Counted from the stretch's first letter, positions 19,809 through 28,777 are shown. The stretch is DNA of 37,500 nucleotides from Prorocentrum cordatum (GCA_963575745.1 CAUYUJ010003925.1:95001-132500); one strand, 5' to 3'. A program made the numbers and translations. The notes: generated by a model from the sequence alone, not told the origin.

Positions 19809-20223
19809 TCAGGTAGGTTGCAGCTCGAAATAATGCTGGCGCTGGGCTGACGAGGGGCGGGTTGCTACATGATGCCCGGAACCGAGACCTCCCTTTGCCT
19901 GATGCAGAAAGAGTACCATAGTCCTACACAGTGCGTTCCCTAACTCCACTTGCAGGCACTCCCCAACACTAAGCAGAGCCCCCCAAAGCGAGGGGGGGAG
20001 CAGAGAGGCCGAGGGGGATGATCCCGCCCTCGACCGCAAAATGCTGCGTAGTACTCCAGGTTTCACCAACGATACCAACTACAAGTCCCTCAGCGATCAA
20101 CTGAAGCCACTTCGCGACGCTTTGCTGCCGACGCAAGTCACGTTTCTCAGGGCTGTGCGTGGCGTCTATACTGAAGACAACGACCATCATGGGGAACTGC
20201 AGCAGACGCCTCTCGAACGGCAT
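19809..20223 (-). pseudogene. Relic of a dinoflagellate multicopy retroelement-type protein (ETWS motif)
   Basis: The first part (20223-19969) reads VVVFSIDATHSPEKRDLRRQ, SVAKWLQLIAEGLVVGIVG and ETWSTTQHFAVEGG. After a frameshift (20078-19809) it continues SLWGALLSVGECLQVELGNA, LCRTMVLFLHQAKGG and QRQHYFE. This resembles, from memory, a protein family in dinoflagellate genomes with a PPCETWS-type motif. Here the residues expected just before ETWS seem to be missing (VGIVG runs straight into ETWS). The PPC box recalls motif IV of cytosine methyltransferases, known in some eukaryotic retrotransposons, but that homology is only a suggestion. Broken by at least one frameshift and an in-frame stop. 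Confidence 0.45.
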
Positions 20224-20442
20224 CTGGACCCCCCCCCTCTTGTGTCCAGCGGGGAGATGAAGAAGATGGCGGAGGCGCTGCGGAGGCGGGGTAACGGGGC
20301 CGGCCGCGGAAGAGGCCGATTCCCCGTGTCCTTCGGTTCCGTGGCAGAATTGCTAGAAGTCCCCTCACAAAGATGCGGCATGGCTTTATGATCACATACT
20401 TGACGCGCTTGAAACGTTTCGTCCTCTGCTGGAAAAGAGCAG

Positions 20443-20474
20443 TTCTCTGTCTGTCTCTCTCTCTCTCTCTCTTT
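20443..20474. repeat. (TC)n dinucleotide repeat
   Basis: TCTGTCTG followed by about 11 TC units. Confidence 0.9.
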
Positions 20475-20865
20475 CCGTTCTTCTTTCCTCTCCCTGACGT
20501 CCTTTTGCCATATGCCCGCCTTTGCCTAGCTCTCTGACGTGCACCGTGTCTTCCCATCGTGCCATGAATGAAGCCAGCGGCGATTGGGAGCTCCATTCTT
20601 GGGCGGCGGATCTCTTCATCTCGCTCGACCCTTACATGGACCATGCAATGGCACATGACTGCATGATTCACAGGGTCGCTAGACTATCTTCGGAGGCTTC
20701 CCCTTGTGGGGTTGCGGAGGGTGGGATCGGTTTGTGGGTCTCCCTCCACCCGCCTCTGCATGTGCGCGTGTTTCACCTTATCCGTTTTTTGCCCTGCTCT
20801 GCTCCATCCGTGTACCTGTTACGAACCCACCGCCTTACGACCGACCGACCGACTGACAAACCGAC

Positions 20866-21024
20866 GAGGAGGAGGAGGAGGAGGAGGAGGAGGAAGAACA
20901 TGAGGATGACGGGGAGGAGGAGGAGTGATGGGGGGAGGCGGGGGGAGAGGAGAAGGAGGAGGAGGCGGAGGAGGGAGGGGAGGAGGAGGAAGAGGAGCAG
21001 GAGGAGGAGGAGGAGGAGGAGGAA
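20866..21024. repeat. GGA/GAG purine array, left flank of LINE B
   Basis: Triplet-based purine sequence on the plus strand with a few pyrimidine interruptions. It continues as the 27648-27815 array on the other side of LINE B; both halves formed one array before insertion. Confidence 0.92.
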
Positions 21025-21040
21025 ATAGTAGAAGGATGGG
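21025..21040. repeat. Target-site duplication of LINE B, left copy
   Basis: ATAGTAGAAGGATGGG, identical to 27632-27647. It sits between the left GGA array and the 3' end of LINE B. Confidence 0.88.
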
Positions 21041-21060
21041 ATAGGAATAGGAATAGGAAC
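21041..21060 (-). repeat. LINE B 3' tail of hexanucleotide repeats
   Basis: On the element sense strand the end reads GTTCCTATTCCTATTCCTAT, three TTCCTA-like units in place of poly(A). Some LINE clades end in short microsatellites copied by RT slippage. Confidence 0.75.
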
Positions 21061-21086
21061 CACTGGCGATGCCAATCCATGCAATG

Positions 21087-21478
21087 CTACCCTCGGCCTC
21101 GCTGGGCCATTTCGGCCTTGCTGAGGACCTTAGGGGGGAGCCCTTGACGAATTCTTCTGAGGTACTCACGGCCAGTGGCTGACAACCTGTTGGTACAAGG
21201 CTTAGCAAGCGAACGGACTTGCTTGTCAGCGATGGCCCCGCACTTCCCACAGAACCAACAATTCAGGGAGGCGTGCACGTTGAGGTGGTGAGAGGGATGC
21301 AGCCAGCCCCCCCCGACGTGGATCCTGCCTCCGACTGGAGGCGAGTATATCAGACCATTCACATTCACTAAGCTGTGGCACTCCGAGGCGTGCCATTCCT
21401 TTAAAGTGTCCACGGACGCTGAGCCGTGACATCTCAGGCATCTTTTTCGGCAATCGGACAGCCGATGGCGAGACAAGA
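21087..21478 (-). pseudogene. LINE B C-terminal zinc-binding domain, out of frame with ORF2
   Basis: In another frame than the end of ORF2 the minus strand reads a dense Cys/His domain: CRKRCLRCHGSASVDTLKEW, HASECHSL, HPSHHLNVHASLNCWFCGKC, then GAIADKQVRSLAKPC and YLRRIRQGLPP. The tail of LINE A ORF2 has the same order (HxxxH, FCxxCGA, a later Cys, LxRIxxGLxP). The in-frame end of ORF2 is instead Leu/Pro-rich and unrelated. The frames meet at the ten-C run complementary to 21511-21520; one more C (or two fewer) would join the domain to RNase H. Function unknown; a nucleic-acid-binding zinc domain is likely. Confidence 0.72.
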
Positions 21479-24400
21479 GGGCAGCAACAGCAGCAGCAGA
21501 GGGGGGAGGCGGGGGGGGGGAGGCGGAGGGCCTCCACGCCTTTTTCTCTCCCCACTCCGCTCCAGCTGTTTTTCTTTAGCCAGAGCATCAACAGTAGCAC
21601 GAAGGAGGCGGAGGCGCACCAAACGTGCGCGCCGCTCGTGCAGCAGCAGACGGTACCGCTGTTCCTCGGGCACTCGGGCCTGGGCGGCGGCCAGGCCCGC
21701 AAGCTCGTCCACGACAGCGTTGCCGAGCACCAACGTACTTAATCCTTGACCGTCGGCCACCTGTGTGGCCGTCAAATGAGAGTGTGTGAAGAGGACTGAC
21801 ACATGATGAAACGGTCTGTGGGCCATGAGGTCGCCGATGGCTGCCCACAGGTCGGCGTCAGAACCCCTTGGCTGGCGAAACCGTTGTTCGTACCAGCCCG
21901 TGACAACATCCGCAAAATCAGTGACAAAGGTGAGAAACTGCGTTGTGGCCCAGAGGGCCAGAAATAAACACTTCAGCTCGCCCCTAGCAACGACCTGCCT
22001 CGCACCGCTAAGTGGCCCAAAGATCGAGCCACGCGGAACAATGGTGGGCTGCAGGCTGGCAAAACACGTGATGGCCAGCCCCACACGCCGAAGCCTCGGA
22101 CTGCGGCTGTCGGGCCCTCCGCTCGCGTCGCCAAAGATCAGCACGGGGTCGGACGGCGACCCTGGGCCAAACAGTCCTGGCTCTAGGTGCGGGAAGCCAG
22201 TGAACTGCCAGGCGTCCTCTGCAGGCGGTGGGCTCACTTCCGTCCACGGGGCAGGTAGAAGTCCTCGAAGCCAGAAGGCCTCGGCGGTGTTGCACTGCGT
22301 GACGGCCTGAGTGCACATGTCATCGGAGTCGGTGTACGGCTTGGCGTCCACATTGCACGAGCACTGCCAGTACCTGTGCAGCGGGGTGTCCACCTCGGTG
22401 CCGCAGCGGTCGCACTTGTCTGTGCCCATGTAGTTCTTGAGCTCCTGCTTCTTGCGCTCGTTGTTCCAGATGCCCCCTGAGGCCACAAGGACCATGATCT
22501 CACACAGCCTTCTGCCGTTGGGGGCCTGCGCCAGGTGCTTGAGTAGCTGGATGTAGGAGGTGTTGTCGACGCCCATCTCCAGGCCCCCGCCGCAGAAGTG
22601 ACGTGCTGCCTGGGCCCAGAGCTGGGCTTCACAGAACTTGCGTACATCCGCCAGCAAGTGATCATGTCTATCCACATGCGCGTTGCCTGTGTAGATGCTA
22701 TCTGGGAACTGCCACTCCTCACTGCTGTCGGGGCCTGTCTGGTAGGACCACGTGGACGGGTCGTGTGGAGTCCAGCCAAGCCTGAGCAGCGTGTGTATGA
22801 TGGCCCCCGTCGGGCCTCTGATCTGTCGTACCTGTGCTGGGACGGGTATGGCCTGCAACTGCTTTGAAATGATCGGCCACGCCTTGCGAACACCCGCTCT
22901 GATACCTGGGCAATCCCTCCAGATCTTGAGCCAAGTGTCCACCGTCTGCACAGGGTATAGTACTGCTGGGTCAGCGCCAGGGGTCCGCAGCGCCAGGACC
23001 GTGGTGAGGCATCGGCCGCGTGCCGATGAGGCGCACGTCTGAGCCAAGCGCCGCCTGCACCTGGTCAGCTGCTCGCCGAAGAGCCCATGGACCTGATGGC
23101 CGTAGACGCCTGCAGGGAGCCCTCCCTGGCGCTGGAGCTTGGACATGGCGCTGTACTGGCGGGTGGCTCTGGTGAACCTGCGGATCTTGATGCTCATGAG
23201 GCGATGTTTCGCTTCACGCAGCACCCTGGTGGCCCTCACCCTCCTGCCGCATCCGAAGTCGATGCCGAGGTAGGTGGCTTGGGACACTGGCCGAATCGTA
23301 AATCCAGCTCGTCGGACCAAGCGGGCGACCGCCCGCGCGTCACTCATGAGGCTGCAGACGACGACCGATTTGTCGGCAACCTTGAGCTTCCTCGCCTGCA
23401 GCTCACGGCACGTGGTGATGATGCCACTGGCGAGCTCCTGGCGCACCGCCTTGCTGGAGCCCTTGAATGTCTCCGAGACATCGTCCACCCATAACCTCGC
23501 CCCCATCCTCGGATGGGCTGTGGCGACCGTGACCATGACGTGGTGGGTCATCATCTTGGCGAAGCGGGTCCCCGATCGGAGCCCCTGCACTACGCTGAGC
23601 TGCGGGTCGAACATCTCGGACACAGCACTGTCCTGCTCCAGGCAACGGGGAGCAGCGCACTGTAGCAATTCCAAGTATAGGATAACAGGAGGAAAATTTA
23701 GCCGCAATGCTGCGGCGACTAGAATGTCCCACGGGATGCTGTCGTAGAACGTGGCGATGTCGAGCATCCCGTGGCCGTACTTGATGCCCATGGCGTGGGC
23801 CAGCTCCTCGTCCAGCGCCCTCAGGAAAGCCTCCTGCAGGCAGGAGTTGCCTGGCAGGGCGGCGTCCCAGTGGCGAGCACTCTCGACCGACCAGGTCTGA
23901 ACTGTGGGTTCACGCATGAGAGACCACAGCCGTCCAAGCATCGATACAAGCCCGATGGCTCGGTCGCCTGCCGTCTTCTTGGGAGTGAGTTTCCCTATGA
24001 CGGCCAACGTCTGTGCTGGCCACGCCAGCGTGGCTTCCACAGCCTCCAGGATGAGGAGCAGCTCCGCCTGGCCCTCCATGGGAAGCCTCTGGTAGTCGAC
24101 GGGGGTGACCATGTCGATGCCCATGCCCGCCTTGGCCTTCATACGTGAGGCCGCCTTGCCGATGTCGGCGACGTGCAGCGGCGGCAGGGGGTCGTCGCTG
24201 GCACGGAGCCTGATCTGCCTGAAGAGTTCACGCACATCCTGCAACTTGGGTGCCGAGGGGGCCCAGAGCTGCTGGTACTTCTTGGCCTTCGCGTCCATGA
24301 GGTCCTTGGGGTGGTAGATCAGCTGCTGGCCGACCACGATCTCCACAGGCGGGAGAGGCCCCTTCTTCAGAGACTTGTGGAGAATGCCATTAGCCTCGGG

Positions 24401-26386
24401 CTCCACCACCCACGCGCGGAAGTCCTGGATGGCCGCCAAAACGGCCAGCCTCTGCGCTCGCTGCATGACCTTCTTTGCTGCGTGAACGTAGGAGTCCAGC
24501 ACAGCGGGGTTGATCTGACATTTGTTCTCAAGGATCCTGATCCACTCGTGCCACGGGGGGTCGAGACCCTGACGCAGCGCTGTGTGAGCTCCGTCTGGTC
24601 GATCCACCGCCGCCTTCTGCGCCGCGACCTGGTACAGCTCCAGCTGCTGGTGGCCGTTGCTGCGCGTGCGATGGCGGGCGACGGCCGCGACGATGGTGTG
24701 AACCTGCGTCCACCACTGCGCCCGCTGGTCCCGTAGGTGGACCTGTCTGCGGTGAGCTGCTCGCCTGACAGGGCCCTCCTCCAGCCTCGCGCCGTGCGCA
24801 CGCCGTGTGCGAGGGAGGTCCAGGCCATGGTGTCTGGTGATGCTGAGCTCAACTGTGGAGATCCAAGCTGCATACATACCTGAGACTACAGTAGAGTGGG
24901 AGGCCTCGAGCCGAAAAGCTACGGACTTGAGGAGGGACGGAGAAAGAGAATGAATACAGTCCTGCCCCGAGGCAAATCCGACCTCACGTCTGCTCTCGAC
25001 CCAAAACTCGCTGGGGATCTGAAACGCAGCCGTCAGCGAGGGGTCGCACTCAGGGGCCTGTAACGGACTGGGCTCAGGGCCCGAAAACTGAAAAGCAGAC
25101 CGGATTAAATCGGGATTTAAATCTTCCTGTGGACTCAGTGGGGGGGGCTGGCCCGAATTGGGAGGGGAACTGCACTGAACTGGTACGTGCCCAGAGGTAT
25201 GTTGTTTCTCCTGACTCGAAGCAGCACTGCCACTACCCTCCGAGCTTGGGTCGGGAAGGTTGGGGTGACGGGGAGTGTTGAGGGCATTACTCAACTCCCT
25301 GTCGGAACAGAAATTGAGCTGGTCAGCCCACGGGTCGTCCTCTTCGTCGGGCCAACAATCGTGAGATTCATCGGCCTCATCGGGAGGGGCTTGACCAACA
25401 CCCTCCTCCGACGACGACGGGACCCCAGGGCTTCGAAAACAATCACCAAACAGCTCAGTAAACCTAGCTTTACGTGCCTCCAGGGCCTCCTGTTGGGCAA
25501 GTCCCTGGCGGGCCCTGGACACACTCGACTTAGAACCTAACGTGGGCTCCTTGCTGGGCCTCGGGGCTTGAGGAAGCCTGGGGGAGACCACGAGGGAGCG
25601 GGTGAGAAGTTGGAGCCCAGAGCTCCTAAACACTAAAGCAAGACCCTGATGAGGCTTCCAAGGGACCGCACGCACAGCACAGATGGTTTTGAGAAACGGC
25701 GTGGCCTCAGGGCTACACACAACGTAGTCGAGCACCCTGTCGCGCCCCTGATGGTTGGCGCAGGTGCCCTCGGGGCCAGCCGTACGAATGACCCCTTGCA
25801 CATTCTGAACAAAACGGCTGGCGGCCAAAGTGTCAGGCTCCATATTGAAGTCGCCCACGACCACCCATGGGAGCCTGAGGGCCCTCAAGAGACCTCCGAG
25901 CCTTTGAAATCTGACCTTATTGTGGCCATTCATCTGGGTGCACGGCAGGGCATAAAACACCACCACGACGATGGAGTACCCAGCCATGTGCAGCACCATT
26001 GGAAGAAATCCGTCGAGACTGGTCTGACCAGCCTCACGCAGGTGGCCAGCAGCAACCTTGGCCTCTGGCAGGACATGGGCCTGGAGGTGCTGCTGGGCCA
26101 TGAAAAACTCGCCGCCCTCATTGGCCCGCTCCTCATGCTCCGCTGCCACAGATCTGGATGAGGGGCGGGCCGCATTGTGATGAAGCCGAAGGTGAGCCCC
26201 CCTCGCCTTCTTGTCCCACTCTCTGAGCTCCGACTCGGAGTGAATGTGAGTCTCTGCCCAGGCCCAATACTCGTACTTGCAATAATTTAATTGGAGGTAT
26301 TGCCACACCTTGGGAGTGAAGGCGGTGACATTAGCATAGAACAATGTCGTGGTGCCCTCGGTGTGTACTCGCTGATCCCGCGATAG
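21434..26386 (-). CDS. LINE B ORF2: endonuclease, reverse transcriptase, RNase H polyprotein
   Basis: 1,650 codons from the codon after the ORF1 stop (residue 1 is CTA at 26386) to TGA 21436-21434. EEP endonuclease: N19 (YANVTAF), E45 (WAWAETH), GDFN 178-181, VLDYVV and H246 (WKPHQG). An acidic, Ser/Pro-rich linker covers about 260-520, then a Trp/Arg-rich helical part. RT: KAGMGIDM about 757, TPKKTAGDRAIGL about 804, motif A LDIATFYDSI with D876, motif B QGLRSGTRFA about 932, motif C WVDD with VDD 967-969. A CDRCG...HRYWQC zinc motif lies near 1325. RNase H: D1420 (FGDASG), E about 1469, D about 1487, D about 1559. The first ATG codes residue 96, after N19 and E45, so normal AUG initiation would lose catalytic residues. 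The frame is shared with ORF1 across one UGA. Confidence 0.9.
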   Translation of the reverse strand, partial: LSRDQRVHTEGTTTLFYANVTAFTPKVWQYLQLNYCKYEYWAWAETHIHSESELREWDKKARGAHLRLHHNAARPSSRSVAAEHEERANEGGEFFMAQQHLQAHVLPEAKVAAGHLREAGQTSLDGFLPMVLHMAGYSIVVVVFYALPCTQMNGHNKVRFQRLGGLLRALRLPWVVVGDFNMEPDTLAASRFVQNVQGVIRTAGPEGTCANHQGRDRVLDYVVCSPEATPFLKTICAVRAVPWKPHQGLALVFRSSGLQLLTRSLVVSPRLPQAPRPSKEPTLGSKSSVSRARQGLAQQEALEARKARFTELFGDCFRSPGVPSSSEEGVGQAPPDEADESHDCWPDEEDDPWADQLNFCSDRELSNALNTPRHPNLPDPSSEGSGSAASSQEKQHTSGHVPVQCSSPPNSGQPPPLSPQEDLNPDLIRSAFQFSGPEPSPLQAPECDPSLTAAFQIPSEFWVESRREVGFASGQDCIHSLSPSLLKSVAFRLEASHSTVVSGMYAAWISTVELSITRHHGLDLPRTRRAHGARLEEGPVRRAAHRRQVHLRDQRAQWWTQVHTIVAAVARHRTRSNGHQQLELYQVAAQKAAVDRPDGAHTALRQGLDPPWHEWIRILENKCQINPAVLDSYVHAAKKVMQRAQRLAVLAAIQDFRAWVVEPEANGILHKSLKKGPLPPVEIVVGQQLIYHPKDLMDAKAKKYQQLWAPSAPKLQDVRELFRQIRLRASDDPLPPLHVADIGKAASRMKAKAGMGIDMVTPVDYQRLPMEGQAELLLILEAVEATLAWPAQTLAVIGKLTPKKTAGDRAIGLVSMLGRLWSLMREPTVQTWSVESARHWDAALPGNSCLQEAFLRALDEELAHAMGIKYGHGMLDIATFYDSIPWDILVAAALRLNFPPVILYLELLQCAAPRCLEQDSAVSEMFDPQLSVVQGLRSGTRFAKMMTHHVMVTVATAHPRMGARLWVDDVSETFKGSSKAVRQELASGIITTCRELQARKLKVADKSVVVCSLMSDARAVARLVRRAGFTIRPVSQATYLGIDFGCGRRVRATRVLREAKHRLMSIKIRRFTRATRQYSAMSKLQRQGGLPAGVYGHQVHGLFGEQLTRCRRRLAQTCASSARGRCLTTVLALRTPGADPAVLYPVQTVDTWLKIWRDCPGIRAGVRKAWPIISKQLQAIPVPAQVRQIRGPTGAIIHTLLRLGWTPHDPSTWSYQTGPDSSEEWQFPDSIYTGNAHVDRHDHLLADVRKFCEAQLWAQAARHFCGGGLEMGVDNTSYIQLLKHLAQAPNGRRLCEIMVLVASGGIWNNERKKQELKNYMGTDKCDRCGTEVDTPLHRYWQCSCNVDAKPYTDSDDMCTQAVTQCNTAEAFWLRGLLPAPWTEVSPPPAEDAWQFTGFPHLEPGLFGPGSPSDPVLIFGDASGGPDSRSPRLRRVGLAITCFASLQPTIVPRGSIFGPLSGARQVVARGELKCLFLALWATTQFLTFVTDFADVVTGWYEQRFRQPRGSDADLWAAIGDLMAHRPFHHVSVLFTHSHLTATQVADGQGLSTLVLGNAVVDELAGLAAAQARVPEEQRYRLLLHERRARLVRLRLLRATVDALAKEKQLERSGERKRRGGPPPPPPRLPPLLLLLLPSCLAIGCPIAEKDA

Positions 26387-26389
26387 TCA
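26384..26389 (-). promoter_or_regulatory. Putative stop-codon readthrough site UGA-CUA between ORF1 and ORF2
   Basis: The ORF1 stop TGA (26389-26387) is followed directly by CTA (26386-26384), and ORF2 continues in the same frame. UGA followed by CUA is an established efficient readthrough context in viral and animal mRNAs. Whether it works in this organism is inferred; reinitiation or a non-AUG start are alternatives. Confidence 0.5.
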
Positions 26390-27475
26390 AGAAGCGGCCT
26401 CAGAGCCCTTCCCCTTGGCCTTGGCCTTGGCTGCTGCCGCCTCGGCCTTGGCGATGAACTTGGCCTGCGACAGCTTCTTGGCCTCTGACTCGATCTTCTC
26501 CGCAGTCGCCTGGGGGGCCTCTGCCTCCTGGGGCGTGGCCTTGGGCGCCGTGTCCGTCGGCGCGCTGGCCCCGCCCTCCGGCTTGGCCTCCTCCTCGGCC
26601 GCTGCGGCCTGCCCGTCGTCGTTCTTCCTCTTCTTCTTCGTGAGGCGGTCGGTGATGTCATTCTGCATCTTCCTAGCATTGTCGAGCCAGGCCTTGATCT
26701 CTGCTTCCTTGCCCGTCAGGTCCGTCTTGACGCCCTTGAGCTGCTCATGGAGTGTGTCCAACGCTCGGCGCTCCTCAGGCGTGCATTCCATCTCGTCCAA
26801 CGAATTGAAGAAGCCCTCGTCCCACTCGACCTTGAACATGGCTGTCGTGGGCTGCTCCTCTGAGGGCGGCCCCACGCCCTCCGCCTTCGCGACGGCGTGG
26901 GCGGCAGCCTTCTTGGCCGCTGCCGCCTGCGCCAAGGCCACGGCAGCCCTGCCCTCCTTGGCCTCGGCGGCCTCGAGGCTCTGCCTCAGGCGGAGCACGT
27001 TGTCCACGCACTGGTTGTGGTGGTGCTCCGCGTTCTTCCACGCGCCGTCGGCCTTGCGGAGCGCCTCGGACGGGGACACCGACGACTCGGACTCGGCCTT
27101 GGCCTGGGAGCTGATCTTCTCAATCTGCTTCTTGAGCGCCTCCTGCAGCACGGCGTCCTCGGTGGCCTGGGCCGCCTGCTGGAGCAGCTCTGTCACGGTG
27201 GTGCCTGGCGAGGTCTTCACTGGCGATCCCTTGGCTGTCCCGCCGCGCCATGAGCCTTTGGGAGAGTGGCTGCGCTGGCGGCCCCGCTGAGGAGCAGCGG
27301 CGGGAGACGGGGTCGCGTCGGGCCGTACTTCGTCCTCCCAATGTACCCGACGTACTGCTGGCTTGAAAAGCGTGATCGCCGCCCCACACCCTGGGCACAC
27401 GTGCCCCTGCTTGACAATGATGGTGTTCCACTCGCATCGGCGGCACTGATCACATCTGGTCCACAACTGCGACAT
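26387..27475 (-). CDS. LINE B ORF1: zinc-ribbon and coiled-coil protein
   Basis: 362 residues from ATG 27475-27473 (G at -3) to TGA 26389-26387. The N-terminus has a Cys cluster, C8-x2-C11-x2-C14-x12-C27-x2-C30, resembling a zinc ribbon. A basic Ser/Arg/Pro-rich segment follows (about 55-90), then two long helical regions, about 90-220 (LLQQAAQATEDAVLQEALKK; ALAQAAAAKKAAAHAVAKAE) and about 240-290 (TPEERRALDTLHEQLKGVKT), a KKKRK basic patch and an Ala/Lys/Glu-rich tail. This fits the RNA-binding structural protein made by ORF1 of many LINEs; function is inferred from architecture. No similarity to LINE A ORF1 beyond that plan. Confidence 0.85.
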   Translation of the reverse strand: MSQLWTRCDQCRRCEWNTIIVKQGHVCPGCGAAITLFKPAVRRVHWEDEVRPDATPSPAAAPQRGRQRSHSPKGSWRGGTAKGSPVKTSPGTTVTELLQQAAQATEDAVLQEALKKQIEKISSQAKAESESSVSPSEALRKADGAWKNAEHHHNQCVDNVLRLRQSLEAAEAKEGRAAVALAQAAAAKKAAAHAVAKAEGVGPPSEEQPTTAMFKVEWDEGFFNSLDEMECTPEERRALDTLHEQLKGVKTDLTGKEAEIKAWLDNARKMQNDITDRLTKKKRKNDDGQAAAAEEEAKPEGGASAPTDTAPKATPQEAEAPQATAEKIESEAKKLSQAKFIAKAEAAAAKAKAKGKGSEAAS

Positions 27476-27631
27476 GGCGAACTCTGGTCTCGGTGTTGGT
27501 CACAAACCTTGGGCTGTGGCTTGGCCCTCGGAATGGGTCCCTCAAGCGCTGCGAGGAAGCCCCGAGAATTGTGCGCGTGGGGAGCTAGGGCCGCTGGGCC
27601 CCTGCTCCTGCTTGCGCCCAAATTGCTTGAG
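27476..27631 (-). other. LINE B 5' leader
   Basis: 156 nt between the target duplication and the ORF1 ATG. The sense strand begins CTCAAGCAATTTGGGCGCAA and shares the TTTGGGC...GCAG..GCAG pattern with the start of LINE A. No core promoter motif was recognised. Confidence 0.5.
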
Positions 27632-27647
27632 ATAGTAGAAGGATGGG
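27632..27647. repeat. Target-site duplication of LINE B, right copy
   Basis: ATAGTAGAAGGATGGG, identical to 21025-21040, followed directly by GAGGAGGAGGAGG. Confidence 0.88.
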
Positions 27648-27815
27648 GAGGAGGAGGAGGAGGAGGAGGAGGAGGAGGAGGAGGAGGAGGAGGAGGAGGA
27701 GGAGGGGGAGGACGACGAGGAGCAGGAGGAGGAGGAGGAAGAAGGGGAGGAGGCGGAGGAGGGAGGGGAGGAGGAGGAGGAGGAGGAGGAGGAGGAGGAC
27801 GACGACGACGACGAG
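27648..27815. repeat. GGA/GAG purine array, right flank of LINE B
   Basis: Nearly perfect GAG triplets, then GGGAGGACG variants, ending in (GAC)n near 27800-27815. Confidence 0.93.
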
Positions 27816-27888
27816 GCGACCCGACCGAGCCGAGGCTTCTCTCACTCTCTCATTCTTGCCGCCGAGACGCGCTGATGATGTTGTTGTT

Positions 27889-28135
27889 TCTTCTGTTCGT
27901 CCTCCTCCTCCCCCGTCTCATCCTTTTCTTTATGGTTTCCATCCTCCTGTTCCTCCTTCCCCCTCTCCTCTTCCTCCTCCCCCTCCCCATCCTCATCCTC
28001 CTCCTCTTCCTCCTCTTTTTTTCCTCTTGCTCTCCCTCCTCCTCTTCCTCTTCCTCCTCCTGTTCCTGCTCACCCTGTTCCTCTCACGCCTCTTCCTCAT
28101 GCGCCGCTGCTCGCCCCCTTTTCAGCATCCGCGCT
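27889..28135. repeat. Pyrimidine-rich (CTC/TTC)n block
   Basis: The plus strand is almost all C and T with triplet spacing (CTCCTCCTC, TTCCTCCTC). It lies between two purine blocks on the same strand. Leu- and Ser-rich frames here are artefacts. Confidence 0.88.
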
Positions 28136-28406
28136 TACCCCTTTTCGTCCCTTCTTCCTCCCCTGCCTCTTGCTTCAGGCGGGCGCGCGCACGCGCGAAC
28201 CTCTCGGGGGGGATCGGGTGGTTCCCCCCCCGCCGTGCGCTCGTCCCCTCCGCGCTTCGGGTCCTTCCTGCACTTGCCTTCTCGTCCGTTCTCGCCTCTT
28301 TGCGTTGGCCTTCCACCTTGGTGTTGGGAAACACTTCCTTGATGGGTGGGCACGCCCCCCCGCTGTGGCTCTAGGTGGATATCTGGCCGAAGCGCCTGGC
28401 CCAATA
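28136..28406. other. Spacer between pyrimidine and purine blocks
   Basis: About 270 bp of mixed GC-rich sequence. No gene, RNA or mobile element was recognised. Confidence 0.5.
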
Positions 28407-28777
28407 GGAGGAGGAGGAGGAGGAGGAGGCGGATGAGGAGGAGGAGCAAAAGGAGGAGGATGAGGAGGAGGAAGACGAGGACGAGGAGGACGAGGAGGAC
28501 GAGAACGGCGAGGAGAACGAGGAGGACGAGGAGAACGCGGAGGACGAGGAGGGAGGGAGGGAGGGGGAGAGGAAGGGAGGGAGGGGAAGGGATGGGATGG
28601 GAGGGGATCGGAGGGGAGGTGATGGGGGGGGGGGAGGGGAGGGGCGGGGAGGGGAGGGGCGGGGAGGGGAGGAGGCGGAGGAGGTGGTGGAGGAGGAGGT
28701 TCAGGAGGAGGAGGAGGAGAGGGAGGAGGGGGAGGAGGAGGAGCAGGCGGAGGAGGAGGAAGAGGAGGAGGAGGAGG
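28407..28777. repeat. GGA/GGGA purine array with dense G runs
   Basis: GAG triplets at both ends and GGGA/GGGGA units in the middle (about 28550-28672), with many runs of three to five or more G. The centre has strong G-quadruplex potential. It directly borders the 3' tail of LINE-like element C. Confidence 0.93.

Larger units (their letters stand above)
21041..27631 (-). mobile_element. LINE B: nearly intact non-LTR retrotransposon
   Basis: A 6,591-bp element on the minus strand: leader 27631-27476, ORF1 27475-26387, ORF2 26386-21434, and a 3' end with a short TTCCTA-type tail. Its limits are fixed by the 16-bp direct repeat ATAGTAGAAGGATGGG at 21025-21040 and 27632-27647, and by GGA array on both outer sides. 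ORF2 is open for 1,650 codons with endonuclease, RT and RNase H catalytic residues all present. Identical target duplications and open frames point to a young copy. One possible lesion is in a C10 run near 21511-21520, which takes the C-terminal zinc domain out of frame. It is distinct from LINE A: different ORF1 and only distant ORF2 similarity. Confidence 0.92.
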
